Positions 17,755 to 27,304 of a stretch of DNA of 64,000 nucleotides are shown here, piece by piece; within the stretch, counting starts at the first letter, position 1; each line of letters opens with the position of its first letter. The notes under the pieces were generated by a model. That model had not been told where the DNA came from and did not search any database. It was given only the letters and a program-made list of their open reading frames with translations. This DNA is from Paenibacillus amylolyticus (GTDB lineage: Bacteria > Bacillota > Bacilli > Paenibacillales > Paenibacillaceae): NCBI RefSeq assembly GCF_003719335.1, contig NZ_RIAS01000001.1:496001-560000 (forward strand), read 5' to 3'. Both the position numbers and the translations under genes were made by a program.

Positions 17755-18634
17755 TCTCGGCTCCCCCTTTCTTGATCAGCGGGAAGCCCAGCTTCTCACG
17801 CTCTTCCACATATGTTGCTGCCACTTGACGAGCGAGGTTGCGGACACGGGTAATGTATCCTGTGCGTTCTGTAACACTGATCGCGCCACGCGCATCGAGC
17901 AAGTTGAACGTATGGGAACACTTCAACACATAGTCATATGCCGGGAATACCAAGTGCTGTGCCATCGCTTTGTTCGCTTCATCTTCATACATATTAAAAA
18001 GGGTAAATAGCATTTTTACGTCAGAGATTTCAAATGTATACTTGGAATGCTCATATTCAGGTTGACGGAATACGTCGCCATAGGCAATCCCTTCAACCCA
18101 TTCAAGATCAAATACATTTTCTTTTTCCTGTATGTAAGAAGCAAGACGCTCCATACCATACGTAATTTCCACTGCTACTGGATTCGTTTCGATTCCACCG
18201 ACTTGCTGGAAATACGTAAATTGCGTGATTTCCATCCCGTCCAGCCATACTTCCCAGCCAAGACCTGCGCAACCAAGCGAAGGATTCTCCCAGTTGTCTT
18301 CAACAAACCGGATATCGTGCTTGAGCGGATCAATTCCCAGACGATTCAAACTTTCCAGGTAGATTTCCTGGATATTATCCGGAGAAGGCTTGATAATGAC
18401 CTGGAACTGGTGGTGCTGATACAACCTGTTAGGGTTCTCACCATAGCGTCCGTCGGATGGACGGCGGGAAGGTTCAACATAAGCCACTTTCCAAGGCTCT
18501 GGTCCAAGTGAACGTAAAAAGGTCATCGGGTTCATCGTGCCTGCCCCTTTTTCCGTGTCATATGGCTGAACGATAATACAGTTATGCTCGGCCCAGAATT
18601 GTTGCAGCGTCAAGATCATCTGCTGAAAATTCAT
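17747..18634 (-). CDS. glyQ: Glycyl-tRNA synthetase alpha subunit
   Basis: 295 residues, the usual size. It carries the aminoacylation active site. It starts [19 protein letters not shown]. Diagnostic segments are [39 protein letters not shown] and [19 protein letters not shown]. The start is fixed by AAGGAG eight bases upstream. An in-frame extension of 18 residues has no homology-like features and overlaps the leader. It follows a glycine T-box leader and overlaps glyS. Confidence 0.98.
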   Translation of the reverse strand: MNFQQMILTLQQFWAEHNCIIVQPYDTEKGAGTMNPMTFLRSLGPEPWKVAYVEPSRRPSDGRYGENPNRLYQHHQFQVIIKPSPDNIQEIYLESLNRLGIDPLKHDIRFVEDNWENPSLGCAGLGWEVWLDGMEITQFTYFQQVGGIETNPVAVEITYGMERLASYIQEKENVFDLEWVEGIAYGDVFRQPEYEHSKYTFEISDVKMLFTLFNMYEDEANKAMAQHLVFPAYDYVLKCSHTFNLLDARGAISVTERTGYITRVRNLARQVAATYVEEREKLGFPLIKKGGAENV

Positions 18635-18684
18635 AATCATGCTCCTTTTCGGGTAGTTTGTTAGCAAGCATAGGAGGTGTACAG

Positions 18685-18990
18685 GCAATAATAAATAGCC
18701 CTCGTCCCACTACGCCTGATGTACAGACGTAGGGACGAGAGCTATTCCCGCGGTTCCACCCTACTTGGCCTGAATCAAACAAATCCTTGTCTAATCCGGC
18801 CCACTTTTCCGTGTCCATTCATGCTCCCGAGTGCCTTGTTCACAAACCGATTCAATCAGGCTCTCACCGTCCCTGACTCGCTTATCATTGATACACAAGC
18901 TAATTCTCTCAACTCATACGTGTATCAATCATACTCTGAATCCAGTTTCCTACTTTCTCGTTCAATGCATGTCTCTAAAAAGAGAATTTA
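18685..18990 (-). promoter_or_regulatory. Glycine T-box leader of glyQS
   Basis: The T-box AGGGTGGAACCGCGG is complete at 18762-18748 (minus strand). A long terminator hairpin (AGCTCTCGTCCC pairing with GGGACGAGGGCT, 18695-18746) follows and ends in TATTTATTATT. Upstream, TTGATACAC...GTGTATCAA forms the distal part of stem I. A GGC triplet followed by A (18835-18833) is a plausible glycine specifier. Uncharged tRNA-Gly is expected to stabilise the antiterminator and permit glyQS transcription. Specifier placement is by eye. Confidence 0.9.
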
Positions 18991-18996
18991 TATTTC

Positions 18997-19025
18997 ATAA
19001 TATATAAATTGAAAGATGAAGTCAA
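18997..19025 (-). promoter_or_regulatory. Sigma-A promoter of glyQS
   Basis: Minus strand TTGACT (19025-19020), 17-base spacer, TATTAT (19002-18997). It is placed just upstream of T-box stem I and predicts a leader of about 350 bases. Confidence 0.8.
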
Positions 19026-19051
19026 TAACTATTTTCAAGTATGAACGCAGT

Positions 19052-19804
19052 TCAAATCCCGTACTTTTCCATTTGATCCAGGAAAGAACGGGACTTGAGA
19101 TTCAAACCTAGCTGGTGATCCATGAAAGCTCGCATGACCTTTTTAATTTCATTACGCGTAGATTCACTTACAGAGATATTTCCCAAGCGTTGCAGATCCA
19201 GTTGCACAAACAGGCGCAACAACTTCAAAGTCTTTGGACTAACGGACGTCGCTGGCGGGTCAAAATGTTTACACGCCCTGCATAAGACACCGCCAAGTCT
19301 GGGACTAATAAATAATTGCTCATCCGGCCGCTCTTGGTTGCACGATATACACTCACCCAACTGTGGTCCGTAACCAGCCGCCTGTAATATTTTCATCTCA
19401 TACAGACTTATAATGACTAAAGGATCTTTATCTTCCTTCAAAGCCTGCAAACAAGCTTTTAATTGCTTGAACCAAAACACTCCCGTCTCTTCATCCTGAA
19501 GTACTCGATCGAGCAGTTCACATGCATAAGAAGCATAAGCAGCCTTCACCAAATCTTCCCTGAGTTCATGATTGGATTCGATAATTTCTCCAGCATTCAG
19601 TGTACCAAGGCCTGTGTTGCGAAAATAAACATATTGTCCATAAGTAAAGGGCTGCACTAGTGCAGCATGCCGACTTTTGGGCTTTTTGGCACCCCGAACG
19701 AGTACTCCTGCTTTTCCACCACTTTCGGTGCAAAGCGTTACAATTTTATTTCCCTCACCGTAGTCCATGCTGCGGATGACAATGCCTTCCACCCTATATA
19801 ACAT
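19052..19804 (-). CDS. recO: DNA repair protein RecO
   Basis: 250 residues. It promotes RecA loading and strand annealing in the RecFOR pathway. The N-terminal OB fold begins MLYRVEGIVIRSMDYGEGNKI. The central helical part and a zinc-binding region follow, the latter with ECISCNQERPDEQ and GGVLCRACKHF, four cysteines in two pairs. Ribosome site AGGTGACGAGG precedes the ATG. The gene lies between yqzL and the glyQS leader, in the usual Firmicute order era-recO-glyQS. Confidence 0.95.
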   Translation of the reverse strand: MLYRVEGIVIRSMDYGEGNKIVTLCTESGGKAGVLVRGAKKPKSRHAALVQPFTYGQYVYFRNTGLGTLNAGEIIESNHELREDLVKAAYASYACELLDRVLQDEETGVFWFKQLKACLQALKEDKDPLVIISLYEMKILQAAGYGPQLGECISCNQERPDEQLFISPRLGGVLCRACKHFDPPATSVSPKTLKLLRLFVQLDLQRLGNISVSESTRNEIKKVMRAFMDHQLGLNLKSRSFLDQMEKYGI

Positions 19805-19837
19805 GCCTCGTCACCTAACCATTCCTGAATCAGCCCT

Positions 19838-19978
19838 TTATTCTTTAGCTTCTTCATCTTCACTCACTTCCCTTGCAGTCTCTGACTCCTGTAATGACGA
19901 GTTACACGTCTCGGTATATAACAAATAGGATTCCACGTCCCCTGTCATTGAAAATACCTTCCATGAAAAATCCCGCAT
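19838..19978 (-). CDS. yqzL: YqzL family small protein
   Basis: 46 residues starting MRDFSWKVFSMTGDVESYLLY, the conserved core of the YqzL family found between era and recO in Bacillales. The remainder is acidic and Ser/Glu-rich. The start follows AGAGGATG by eight bases. The longer open frame upstream (to 20059) lacks a ribosome site and is not family-like. Function is unknown. Confidence 0.82.
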   Translation of the reverse strand: MRDFSWKVFSMTGDVESYLLYTETCNSSLQESETAREVSEDEEAKE

Positions 19979-20100
19979 CGGAAATTCATCCTCTCTTCGG
20001 AAATGACGTCTGTTATACCCGATAGGATGGAGTCCTGCAAGGAAAACTATGTGTTGCAATTAATGGATAAACATTTTGCTGATATCACATTACGTAACGA

Positions 20101-21000
20101 TTACTCTCGTCCAAAACCAAGGTCACGCAGAACGCGATCCTGATTTCTCCAGTCTTTTTTCACTTTAACCCACAGATCCATAAAAATTCTGGAACCAAGC
20201 AGATTTTGGATATCTTGACGAGCGCGCTTACCTACCTCTTTAAGTAACGCCCCTTGCTTGCCGATAATGATCCCCTTTTGTGAATCACGTTCTACAAAGA
20301 TGACCGCGGATATATATACGACACCGTTATCCTGAACTTTCATATCTTCAATCGTCACAGCGATGGAGTGGGGTACTTCTTCGCGTGTCATTTGTAAAAT
20401 TTTCTCACGAATAAGCTCTGCGCAGACAAACTGCTCAGGGTGATCCGTTATTTGATCGTCCGGATAGTACTGAGGACCCTCCGGCATATACTTGCCAATT
20501 TGCTCCAGCAGCGTGCTCACATTGCTGCCCAGCATAGCAGACACAGGCACAATCTCGGCAAAATCATGCAGTTTGCGATATTCCTCAATCAGTGGAAGCA
20601 ACGCCTCTGGCGCAATTTTATCAATTTTATTCATGACCAAAATGACAGGTGTCCGCACGCTTTTCAATTGTTCAGCAATGTATCGATCCCCGCCCCCCAT
20701 ACCTTCGGAAGCGTCAATCAAAAACAAAGCAGCTTCAACCTCGCCAAGTGTGTTCAATGCGGTTTCATTCATGTAATCCCCGAGCTTGGATTGACGTTTG
20801 TGAATACCCGGCGTGTCCAGGAAAACGATTTGTTGTTCTTCGGATGTATAAACCCCGTGAATTTTGTTACGCGTTGTTTGCGGCTTGTCCGACATAATTG
20901 CAATTTTCTGACCAATCACCTGATTCATCAAAGTAGACTTACCTACGTTAGGACGTCCGATAATTGCAACGAATCCGGATTTAAATGCTTGTTTTTTCAT
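20101..21000 (-). CDS. era: GTPase Era
   Basis: 299 residues. This essential GTPase binds the 3' end of 16S rRNA and helps 30S maturation. G motifs are GRPNVGKST (G1), TTRN region (G2), DTPG (G3), NKID (G4) and SAM (G5). The C-terminal KH domain has [19 protein letters not shown]. Length is normal. GGAGG stands six bases before the ATG. Neighbours cdd and recO match the conserved order. Confidence 0.98.
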   Translation of the reverse strand: MKKQAFKSGFVAIIGRPNVGKSTLMNQVIGQKIAIMSDKPQTTRNKIHGVYTSEEQQIVFLDTPGIHKRQSKLGDYMNETALNTLGEVEAALFLIDASEGMGGGDRYIAEQLKSVRTPVILVMNKIDKIAPEALLPLIEEYRKLHDFAEIVPVSAMLGSNVSTLLEQIGKYMPEGPQYYPDDQITDHPEQFVCAELIREKILQMTREEVPHSIAVTIEDMKVQDNGVVYISAVIFVERDSQKGIIIGKQGALLKEVGKRARQDIQNLLGSRIFMDLWVKVKKDWRNQDRVLRDLGFGRE

Positions 21001-21032
21001 ATGTTCCTCCTCAGGCGCCTAGGCCTGGAATT

Positions 21033-21446
21033 TTATTTTTTGGCAGAGTTTAAGTCTGTGGGGCCAAACGCCCATGGCAACAATTCAGCCACTGTCGTTT
21101 CTAACAAGTCGCCTTTCAAATTACCCAGAATGACTTTCATATCCGGCTCACACAGTTCAAACATCACTTGGCGACATACGCCACATGGAGCAATCGGCCC
21201 TTCGGTATCTCCAACGATAGCCATCGCTTTGAAACTGCGCGGCTTATGTCCTCCGGCAATAGCACTGAACATAGCGGTACGCTCAGCACAGTTGCCCGGT
21301 GTGTATGCCGCATTTTCAATGTTGCATCCATGATGCACATGTCCTTCGCTATCGAGCAATGCTGCGCCTACCCCAAAATGGGAATATGGCGTATACGCCT
21401 TTGTACGTGCCTTTATCGCTTCCTGCATTAACAAGCCATTATCCAT
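21033..21446 (-). CDS. cdd: Cytidine deaminase
   Basis: 137 residues, the small tetrameric type. It deaminates cytidine and deoxycytidine. The zinc site is formed by GCNIENAAYTPGNCAERTA (Cys and the catalytic Glu) and PCGVCRQVMFE (two cysteines). YTPYSHFGVGAALL near the N-terminus binds substrate. GGGAGAG precedes the ATG. It belongs to the dgkA-cdd-era gene string. Confidence 0.97.
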   Translation of the reverse strand: MDNGLLMQEAIKARTKAYTPYSHFGVGAALLDSEGHVHHGCNIENAAYTPGNCAERTAMFSAIAGGHKPRSFKAMAIVGDTEGPIAPCGVCRQVMFELCEPDMKVILGNLKGDLLETTVAELLPWAFGPTDLNSAKK

Positions 21447-21526
21447 TGATTTTTCTCTCCCTTAGAGTGTGTGTAAAGGTATGCTCTTTGAGTTAAGTTG
21501 CTTACAGCCGTTTGATTGCACTGAGT

Positions 21527-21566
21527 CACTCCGATGACAGAATAACCTTTCGATCGCTGTTATCCC
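21527..21566 (+). repeat. Fragment (copy C) of a dispersed structured element
   Basis: CACTCCGATGACAGAATAACC followed by GATCGCTGTTATCCC matches the 5' part of the complete copies at 54795-54960 and 48171-48345. Only about 40 bases are present and the fragment includes the stop codon of dgkA (21560-21562). GAATAAC and GTTATC within it can pair. Confidence 0.7.
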
Positions 21567-21937
21567 AATAAAACTCTCAACCAGGTAAGCACTGGTTTAA
21601 GAAAAACAATACATCCTATGATGACAGCGAACACCGCAGCCAGTAAAACCGCTCCAGCCGCGGTGTCTTTTGCCGCTTTTGCGAGCGGATGAATATCAGG
21701 CTGGGCCAAATCAACAGCGGCTTCTACGGCTGTGTTCATCAATTCAGTGACCAGCACCATAAATACAGCTGTCAACACAAACATCCAGTCCGTTCTGGAG
21801 ATGTGGAAAAAAAATCCGGCTGCACACATCAAAATGGCTACTCCTGTGTGAACTCTAACATTCCGCTGCGTACGCAAGCCGTAAGCAATTCCTTCCAGAG
21901 CGTTGAGAAATACCTGACCCCAGGAGCGCCTTTTCAT
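21560..21937 (-). CDS. dgkA: Diacylglycerol/undecaprenol kinase family protein
   Basis: 125 residues with three predicted membrane helices. Family residues are seen in NVRVHTGVAILMCAAGF, ELMNTAVEAAVDL (the catalytic Glu and Asn) and HPLAKAAKDTAAGAVLLAA. In Gram-positives this enzyme usually phosphorylates undecaprenol for cell-wall lipid recycling. Its start overlaps the ybeY stop as ATGA. The stop codon lies within a repeat fragment (copy C), so the last residue may have been shaped by that insertion. Confidence 0.93.
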   Translation of the reverse strand: MKRRSWGQVFLNALEGIAYGLRTQRNVRVHTGVAILMCAAGFFFHISRTDWMFVLTAVFMVLVTELMNTAVEAAVDLAQPDIHPLAKAAKDTAAGAVLLAAVFAVIIGCIVFLKPVLTWLRVLLG

Positions 21938-22434
21938 TATCGTGTCAACCCGGCTTGAGCAAGAACAGCTTCCTGTTTCCCCATCATCTCTGCCTCACTT
22001 GCTTCATCCTGATGGTCATAACCAAGCAGGTGCAAGAAACCATGAACAAACAGGAATCCAAGCTCACGCTCAAATGAGTGTCCATACTCCTCACTCTGCA
22101 ATATCGTCCGCGGAACAGAAATAATGATGTCTCCAAGGATATCTGGCATTTCTTCCATTTCCTCGTCCTCATCAAGCTCGTAGATAATGTCGAGCTCTTC
22201 ATCCACCGTTTCGTTCATCGCAAAAGACAATACGTCTGTAGGACGGTCGATACCACGATAATCACGGTTCAGTTCGTGAATCTGCTCATCATCCACAAAC
22301 GTGAGCGCGACTTCTCCTTCCGTGATTCCCTCAGCTTCACCTGCGAGAGTCAACAATTGCTCCAGCATCGCGATCATCGGTTCTGTAATTTCTTTATCCT
22401 GTTGTTCATTATTCCATGCGAGGTTAAGACTCAT
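21937..22434 (-). CDS. ybeY: Endoribonuclease YbeY (rRNA maturation factor)
   Basis: 165 residues. Metal-dependent RNase involved in 16S rRNA 3'-end processing and ribosome quality control. The zinc motif is FVHGFLHLLGYDHQDEASEAEM (H-x3-H-x5-H). LNRDYRGIDRPTDVLSFAM is the second family block. An acidic insert (YELDEDEEMEEMPD) lies between them. AGGAG precedes the ATG. It overlaps dgkA by ATGA, so the two are co-translated. Confidence 0.96.
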   Translation of the reverse strand: MSLNLAWNNEQQDKEITEPMIAMLEQLLTLAGEAEGITEGEVALTFVDDEQIHELNRDYRGIDRPTDVLSFAMNETVDEELDIIYELDEDEEMEEMPDILGDIIISVPRTILQSEEYGHSFERELGFLFVHGFLHLLGYDHQDEASEAEMMGKQEAVLAQAGLTR

Positions 22435-22467
22435 TCTTTCATAACTCCTGTCTGCTCGTAATATTGA

Positions 22468-24717
22468 TTAACCGGCTTCAGGCGACGTCGGTTTTGGTTT
22501 CTTGATCTCTTCCGGATACTCGATTCTGGAGTGGAAAATGCCCATCACCGTTTCCTTTAATGTTTTGGCCACGATATCTAGTTCACGCATCGTAAGGTCA
22601 CAATCGTTAAACTGATGATCGTCCAGGCGACCTTTGATAATTTTTTCAATCATGGACTCTACCTGCTCTACGGTCGGCTTGCGCAGTGAGCGCACAGCCG
22701 CTTCTACACTATCCGCAATTCCCACTATAGCAGATTCCTTGGATTGAGCCTTCGGCCCAGGATAACGAAAATCTTCTTCCGTGAAATCCGGTTCAATCCC
22801 CGCTTCTTCCGCTTGACGCAGCGCCTTGTGGTAGAAGTAATGGAGGAATGTTGTACCATGATGTTGTTCGGCAATATCCCGTATCGGCTTCGGCAGCTTA
22901 TAGTCTTTCTGCATCTCAACACCATCCCGCGCATGCGCAACGATAATGGACTTACTTAGTTTGGGATCAATCGAATCATGCGGATTCTCCATGTTGTTTT
23001 GGTTCTCAATAAAATAGATAGGCCGCTTGGTCTTCCCGATATCATGATAATACGACCCTACGCGACATAACAATCCATTAGCACCGATAGCCTCAGCGGC
23101 CGCTTCAGACAGATTGCCAACCATAACGCTATGATGATACGTACCCGGTGTCTCTGTAAGCAACTTGCGAAGTAATGGATGATTTGGATTCGAAAGCTCA
23201 ACCAGTTTAAGCGCGGATAGAATGCCAAACGACGTTTCAAAAAACGGCATCAGCCCGATAACCAGAATAGCTGTGAGTACCCCGCCTGCAAAGGCGTATC
23301 CAATGCCATACAGCGTTGTTGTTCTGTTCCAATCGCCTGTGTCAATTAGAGCCAGTGTAAAGACAGCTAGAGATCCGAACAGACAGACCATGATAGCTCC
23401 TTTTAAGATGGTTGATCGCTGACTCGCTCGGTGCGTTGCAAAAATCGCTACAAACGAAACGACAACTGCAAAGAAGCCAAGTTCAAAGTCAAAAAGCTGA
23501 CCCTGGTGTGTATTCAAAATAATACTGGACAGTATGCCGATAAGAATCGAGCACACAAATGCAAGCGATGTATCCAGTAGCAGCGCGATCAGCATCGCTC
23601 CAACAGCCACCGGTGCTAGAAAACCGATAAATGGACGTTCATTGGTCTGAATCAAGGCTGTCACATACATTACAACAATTGAAATAATAAAGATGAGAAC
23701 AAGCATAAGCAGTTGGGCATTATTATATTTGAAATGTGTTCCACTGCCTTGCTGAATAAACATTAAAATCGCAGCCGACAGCATGCAGGAGAACAAAAGT
23801 AATCCCAGCTGCGGCCAGTAGTTGACTTCATTTTTCAGCAAATCATTCTCATTAAGCAGTGCATACATTTCCGGGGTAATGATTTCCCCTTTAGATACAA
23901 GGGGGTCGCCTTGCTTGATAAACACCGTCGGTGTATTTTCACGAGCTTGGACCTTTGCTTCCTTGGTACCCTCTTCATCATAGAAACGGTTAGCCGTTAC
24001 CACCAATCGTGTAAGCTCCTGTACCACTTCACGCTGCGTACGTTTGCTAAGCGAACTTGCACTGACCATCTCTGCCACTTTCGCCCGCGCAGTGGTAGCC
24101 TCACTAACTTGGTCTGTCATCAATCTCGCTACAATGTCTCTTGCGACAGGTTTCATTTCCTGAATATCATCCGAAGTCAGACGTGAGATTTTGATATACG
24201 TTTCTTCAGGAATACGGTAACTTTGTTCCTGCACGACGTTTCGAATCTCTTCCAGCAACGTGTCGGAGTATGTACCAGTTTTCCGATTGTTATTGATATA
24301 GTTAGACACAAAGTCTTTCTGACGCTGCGGAATCTCATCCCGATAAATATCAATCTTATCCTGACTTGAGATCTGATCATCCTGATTCAAACGGTCGATG
24401 CGATCCAGTAGCGTTGTCATCAGGTTCTCATTACGCATCTGCACGATCTGATATATCGGCTGCACACGTTCGGCCGCTTCTTCCTGCGCTTTCAGTGTAG
24501 CCTTGTTATTCGGAATCTGCATTGGCGCAACAATGTCCACCTCACTACGAGTACCTTCCTGAATGTCGTAGCGCTCAGGTAACAGTTTGGAAGAAAGACT
24601 CACGTAAAAGAGGATCACTAAAAACAAAAAGAGAAGATAGCGCGCCCACACGCTATACTTCCATCCTGTCGCTCTATTTTGAAAAGATTTGCCTTTTGAC
24701 ATTTCTTTCGAGGTCAC
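22468..24717 (-). CDS. PgpH/YqfF-type membrane HD phosphohydrolase
   Basis: About 749 residues, predicted cyclic-di-AMP phosphodiesterase. Layout: one N-terminal helix (WARYLLFLFLVILFYVSLSS), a large extracytoplasmic 7TMR-HDED domain (about 60-300), seven membrane helices (about 300-500), and a cytoplasmic HD domain with TPGTYHHSVMVGNLSEAAAE and GSYYHDIGKTKRP. The start is placed at a GTG with AAAGGGA nine bases upstream and 16 bases after the phoH stop. An ATG at 24702 is an alternative. In Listeria the homologue PgpH degrades c-di-AMP. That activity is inferred here. Confidence 0.93.
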   Translation of the reverse strand: MTSKEMSKGKSFQNRATGWKYSVWARYLLFLFLVILFYVSLSSKLLPERYDIQEGTRSEVDIVAPMQIPNNKATLKAQEEAAERVQPIYQIVQMRNENLMTTLLDRIDRLNQDDQISSQDKIDIYRDEIPQRQKDFVSNYINNNRKTGTYSDTLLEEIRNVVQEQSYRIPEETYIKISRLTSDDIQEMKPVARDIVARLMTDQVSEATTARAKVAEMVSASSLSKRTQREVVQELTRLVVTANRFYDEEGTKEAKVQARENTPTVFIKQGDPLVSKGEIITPEMYALLNENDLLKNEVNYWPQLGLLLFSCMLSAAILMFIQQGSGTHFKYNNAQLLMLVLIFIISIVVMYVTALIQTNERPFIGFLAPVAVGAMLIALLLDTSLAFVCSILIGILSSIILNTHQGQLFDFELGFFAVVVSFVAIFATHRASQRSTILKGAIMVCLFGSLAVFTLALIDTGDWNRTTTLYGIGYAFAGGVLTAILVIGLMPFFETSFGILSALKLVELSNPNHPLLRKLLTETPGTYHHSVMVGNLSEAAAEAIGANGLLCRVGSYYHDIGKTKRPIYFIENQNNMENPHDSIDPKLSKSIIVAHARDGVEMQKDYKLPKPIRDIAEQHHGTTFLHYFYHKALRQAEEAGIEPDFTEEDFRYPGPKAQSKESAIVGIADSVEAAVRSLRKPTVEQVESMIEKIIKGRLDDHQFNDCDLTMRELDIVAKTLKETVMGIFHSRIEYPEEIKKPKPTSPEAG

Positions 24718-24733
24718 TTTAGACAATCCCTTT

Positions 24734-25705
24734 CTATGCTTGATTTTCTGCGGCGTGGTTATAAGCCACAATGATTTTCTGGACGAGGGAGTGACGAACG
24801 ACATCCTGCTCGGCGAAATGCACGAATCCAATTTCCTGAACTTCACCCAGGATCGTACTCGCTTCCACAAGTCCTGATTTTTTGCCGCGCGGTAAATCAA
24901 TCTGTGTCACGTCTCCGGTAATGACCATTTTGGAACCAAATCCAAGACGGGTTAAAAACATTTTCATCTGTTCAGGCGTTGTGTTCTGTGCCTCATCCAG
25001 AATGATAAAGGAATCATCCAACGTACGACCACGCATATAGGCCAAGGGAGCGATTTCAATTAATCCTCGTTCTAGAGCCTTGGCCGTCTGTTCTTGTCCC
25101 ATAACGTCGTATAGAGCGTCATACAGCGGTCTTAGGTACGGATCTACTTTCTCCTGCAGATCACCTGGCAGGAAACCCAGACTTTCGCCCGCTTCGACCG
25201 CAGGCCGTGTAAGCACGATGCGTTTGGCACTGCCCTCTTTAAGTGCGGCTACAGCCAGCACAACAGCCAGATACGTTTTACCGGTTCCGGCAGGACCAAT
25301 CCCGAATACAATATCCCGTTTTTTAATCGTGGTTACGTAATGTTTCTGTCCAATCGTTTTTACACGAATCGGCTTACCACGGTATGTTGTCGTAATTTCA
25401 CCTTTAAACAGATCCAGCAGCTGATCTGCACGCAAATCTTTAGCAAGCTCAATCGCATATTGGACATCTCTTTCAGTTAACACATATCCATTGCGGATCA
25501 ATTGCAGTAATACATCAAACAGTTGTTCAAGTGATTCCACCTGTTGCACAGTACCAAAGATATTAATCTCTGCTTCGCGTGAAGCGATCTGGGCTGGAAT
25601 CTCGGATTCAATCAGTTTCAGAAAAATATCTTGGGGTCCAAACAGAGATTGCCCCTCTCCCGCACTTTTGAGCGAGATTTGTATACTGCGTGTTTGCTCT
25701 GACAA
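24734..25705 (-). CDS. phoH: PhoH family ATPase
   Basis: 323 residues. An N-terminal KH-like region (about 1-110) precedes the PhoH ATPase domain. Walker A is GIGPAGTGKTYLAVVLAVAA and Walker B is FIILDEAQNTTPEQMK, followed by GFGSKMVITGDVTQIDLP. The start is a TTG behind AAGGAG/GAGG. It lies between yqfD and the pgpH-type gene as in B. subtilis. PhoH proteins are linked to RNA metabolism, but their substrate is not established. Confidence 0.95.
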   Translation of the reverse strand: MSEQTRSIQISLKSAGEGQSLFGPQDIFLKLIESEIPAQIASREAEINIFGTVQQVESLEQLFDVLLQLIRNGYVLTERDVQYAIELAKDLRADQLLDLFKGEITTTYRGKPIRVKTIGQKHYVTTIKKRDIVFGIGPAGTGKTYLAVVLAVAALKEGSAKRIVLTRPAVEAGESLGFLPGDLQEKVDPYLRPLYDALYDVMGQEQTAKALERGLIEIAPLAYMRGRTLDDSFIILDEAQNTTPEQMKMFLTRLGFGSKMVITGDVTQIDLPRGKKSGLVEASTILGEVQEIGFVHFAEQDVVRHSLVQKIIVAYNHAAENQA

Positions 25706-25711
25706 ATATCC

Positions 25712-26905
25712 TCATTCTCCTTGACTATGGACTAACGGAAGTTCTTCCGCGATGCTTTCTTCCACTTCAAATAATACTTTCATATAAACTTTACCATTCT
25801 CTTTCTTCTCATGCAAAATTTTTTCACTTAAAATTTTTGTACCTTTACCGTTTTTGGCTAAAATATCATTTCTTGCCCCTTCTAATCCTTTCGTTTTGGC
25901 CCAATCCACACCTTGCTCTTCCTGATGGAAATTCGTTTCCATATCCTTCTCCGTCATCCATCCCATCGGCAAGGTGAATGAACGCCAGGTCAGAGGTTTG
26001 TGATACGTATCCGTGTCATATGAACTGAAGGGAGTTTTTCCGTACCCCCATAGTTGAATCGCCCAATCTCCAAGCACCACGTAAAATCGCTCTTTACTTT
26101 CCCCGGTCATCGTCTGATATTTCTGAATCAGGGGAACCTGTATATCATATTCCCGCCAAACCATCCCCCGGACTTCACCTTTGGCAACAATCGTTTTTGT
26201 ATTTTCCTCATCACCCAGGATGCCCGAGATCAGCACTTGTCCTTTCTTCACACGTGTGTTCTTCTGTACTACGGGGCGTCCCTGTTCAGCATAGATCTGA
26301 GTGACCACCGCGTCGGATTTACTGATGAGATGTCTTGGATTCAGTAGAGGCTCGCGCTTAGGCTGTGCTGACTCAACGACCTGAATCGTAACCCTTGTCC
26401 CCTCTTTCGTTACGCCAATCCAGGTCACATCAGGCAGTGCCAGCGCGAGCTGTCTGGAGAGCTTGTCCTGACTTTTCATTCGGAACCCCCATTGAAAGGG
26501 GTAGATGCCTTCTTTTTTAGCTGCGGCCAACACTTCATCTGTCGGAATCGTTACATTTCCTTTCACTTCTACATTCCAGACCATGGACGATAGCGCAAAT
26601 AGTGCCGCTACAAAGAACAGCATGCCCCCTACAAAAAACTTTCTGCGAAACAGACGAGCCAGAAAAAATGGAAAACCACTGCGGTGCATGATTTTCACTC
26701 TGCAGCCTGTCCCTTTTACAACAGGACGCAGTCTGAAAAAATGCGGAAGCAAAATGCTCATCTCCGCCTGGCGTCCATCCTGTGCACGTAGATCCCATAC
26801 ACTCAGTCTCTGCTCTGTTATCGTATTAATTAATGTCTCGATATCTCCGCCTGTAACTTTGATCCGCACGGCTCCACGCAATTTATACAGACTAGGCTGC
26901 TTCAT
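25712..26905 (-). CDS. yqfD: Sporulation protein YqfD
   Basis: 397 residues. The N-terminal cytoplasmic domain (about 1-85) has LRGAVRIKVTGGDIETLIN. One membrane helix follows (about 92-110, FFVGGMLFFVAALFALSSMV). A large outer domain contains WNVEVKGNVTIPTDEVLAAAKKEG and VTWIGVTKEGTRVTIQVVE. Family members are made in the mother cell during sporulation; the exact task is not known. The ATG overlaps the yqfC stop (ATGA), so the two are one unit. Confidence 0.93.
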   Translation of the reverse strand: MKQPSLYKLRGAVRIKVTGGDIETLINTITEQRLSVWDLRAQDGRQAEMSILLPHFFRLRPVVKGTGCRVKIMHRSGFPFFLARLFRRKFFVGGMLFFVAALFALSSMVWNVEVKGNVTIPTDEVLAAAKKEGIYPFQWGFRMKSQDKLSRQLALALPDVTWIGVTKEGTRVTIQVVESAQPKREPLLNPRHLISKSDAVVTQIYAEQGRPVVQKNTRVKKGQVLISGILGDEENTKTIVAKGEVRGMVWREYDIQVPLIQKYQTMTGESKERFYVVLGDWAIQLWGYGKTPFSSYDTDTYHKPLTWRSFTLPMGWMTEKDMETNFHQEEQGVDWAKTKGLEGARNDILAKNGKGTKILSEKILHEKKENGKVYMKVLFEVEESIAEELPLVHSQGE

Positions 26906-27195
26906 CCGTTCCCCTCCACTCCATTCATATGAATATCCAGAATCGTACCTTCGATGGCTACTTCATCCGGCAAAATGTTACGTATGACCAAGGCGCTGCC
27001 TTTGATCTCCAATTGACCTTGTGACAGAGCCAGTACGATGCGATCCGGCGTGAAATGGATGACACCGCGATGATTCTCTATATACAGTTGCTTACTGCCG
27101 ATCAGGGTTAACCGTGGCATATCATAAAGCACATCCTGCGGCAGATCCAGCACCTCACTGGTCCATCTGCGCAGCTTGCGGCTGATCCGGGTCAT
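26902..27195 (-). CDS. yqfC: Sporulation protein YqfC
   Basis: 97 residues with the YqfC/YabP pattern: PRLTLIGSKQLYIENHRGVI followed by FTPDRIVLALSQGQLEIKG. It is a predicted beta-rich small protein without membrane helices. GGGGGAAG precedes the ATG. It overlaps yqfD by ATGA. A sigma-E-like promoter lies 31 bases upstream, matching the known sporulation control of this pair in B. subtilis. Confidence 0.92.
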   Translation of the reverse strand: MTRISRKLRRWTSEVLDLPQDVLYDMPRLTLIGSKQLYIENHRGVIHFTPDRIVLALSQGQLEIKGSALVIRNILPDEVAIEGTILDIHMNGVEGNG

Positions 27196-27225
27196 TCGAA
27201 GGTCTTCCCCCTTCCTCTACAGTTC

Positions 27226-27254
27226 AACTTATGCGCAAATTCAGGGAATTATGA
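27226..27254 (-). promoter_or_regulatory. Candidate sigma-E promoter of yqfCD
   Basis: Minus strand TCATAAT (27254-27248), 14-base spacer, CATAAGTT (27233-27226). This resembles the sigma-E consensus with CATACAAT-type -10. The position just ahead of yqfC and the mother-cell role of the family support it. Confidence 0.55.
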
Positions 27255-27304
27255 AGAATTGGTGAGCAGTTACGTACATATTTTGCTGAAAATACAGGCG
27301 TACG

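Noticed and set aside
18582-18818. Open frame across the glyQ leader
   Set aside because: It overlaps the T-box, the terminator hairpin and the glyQ start.
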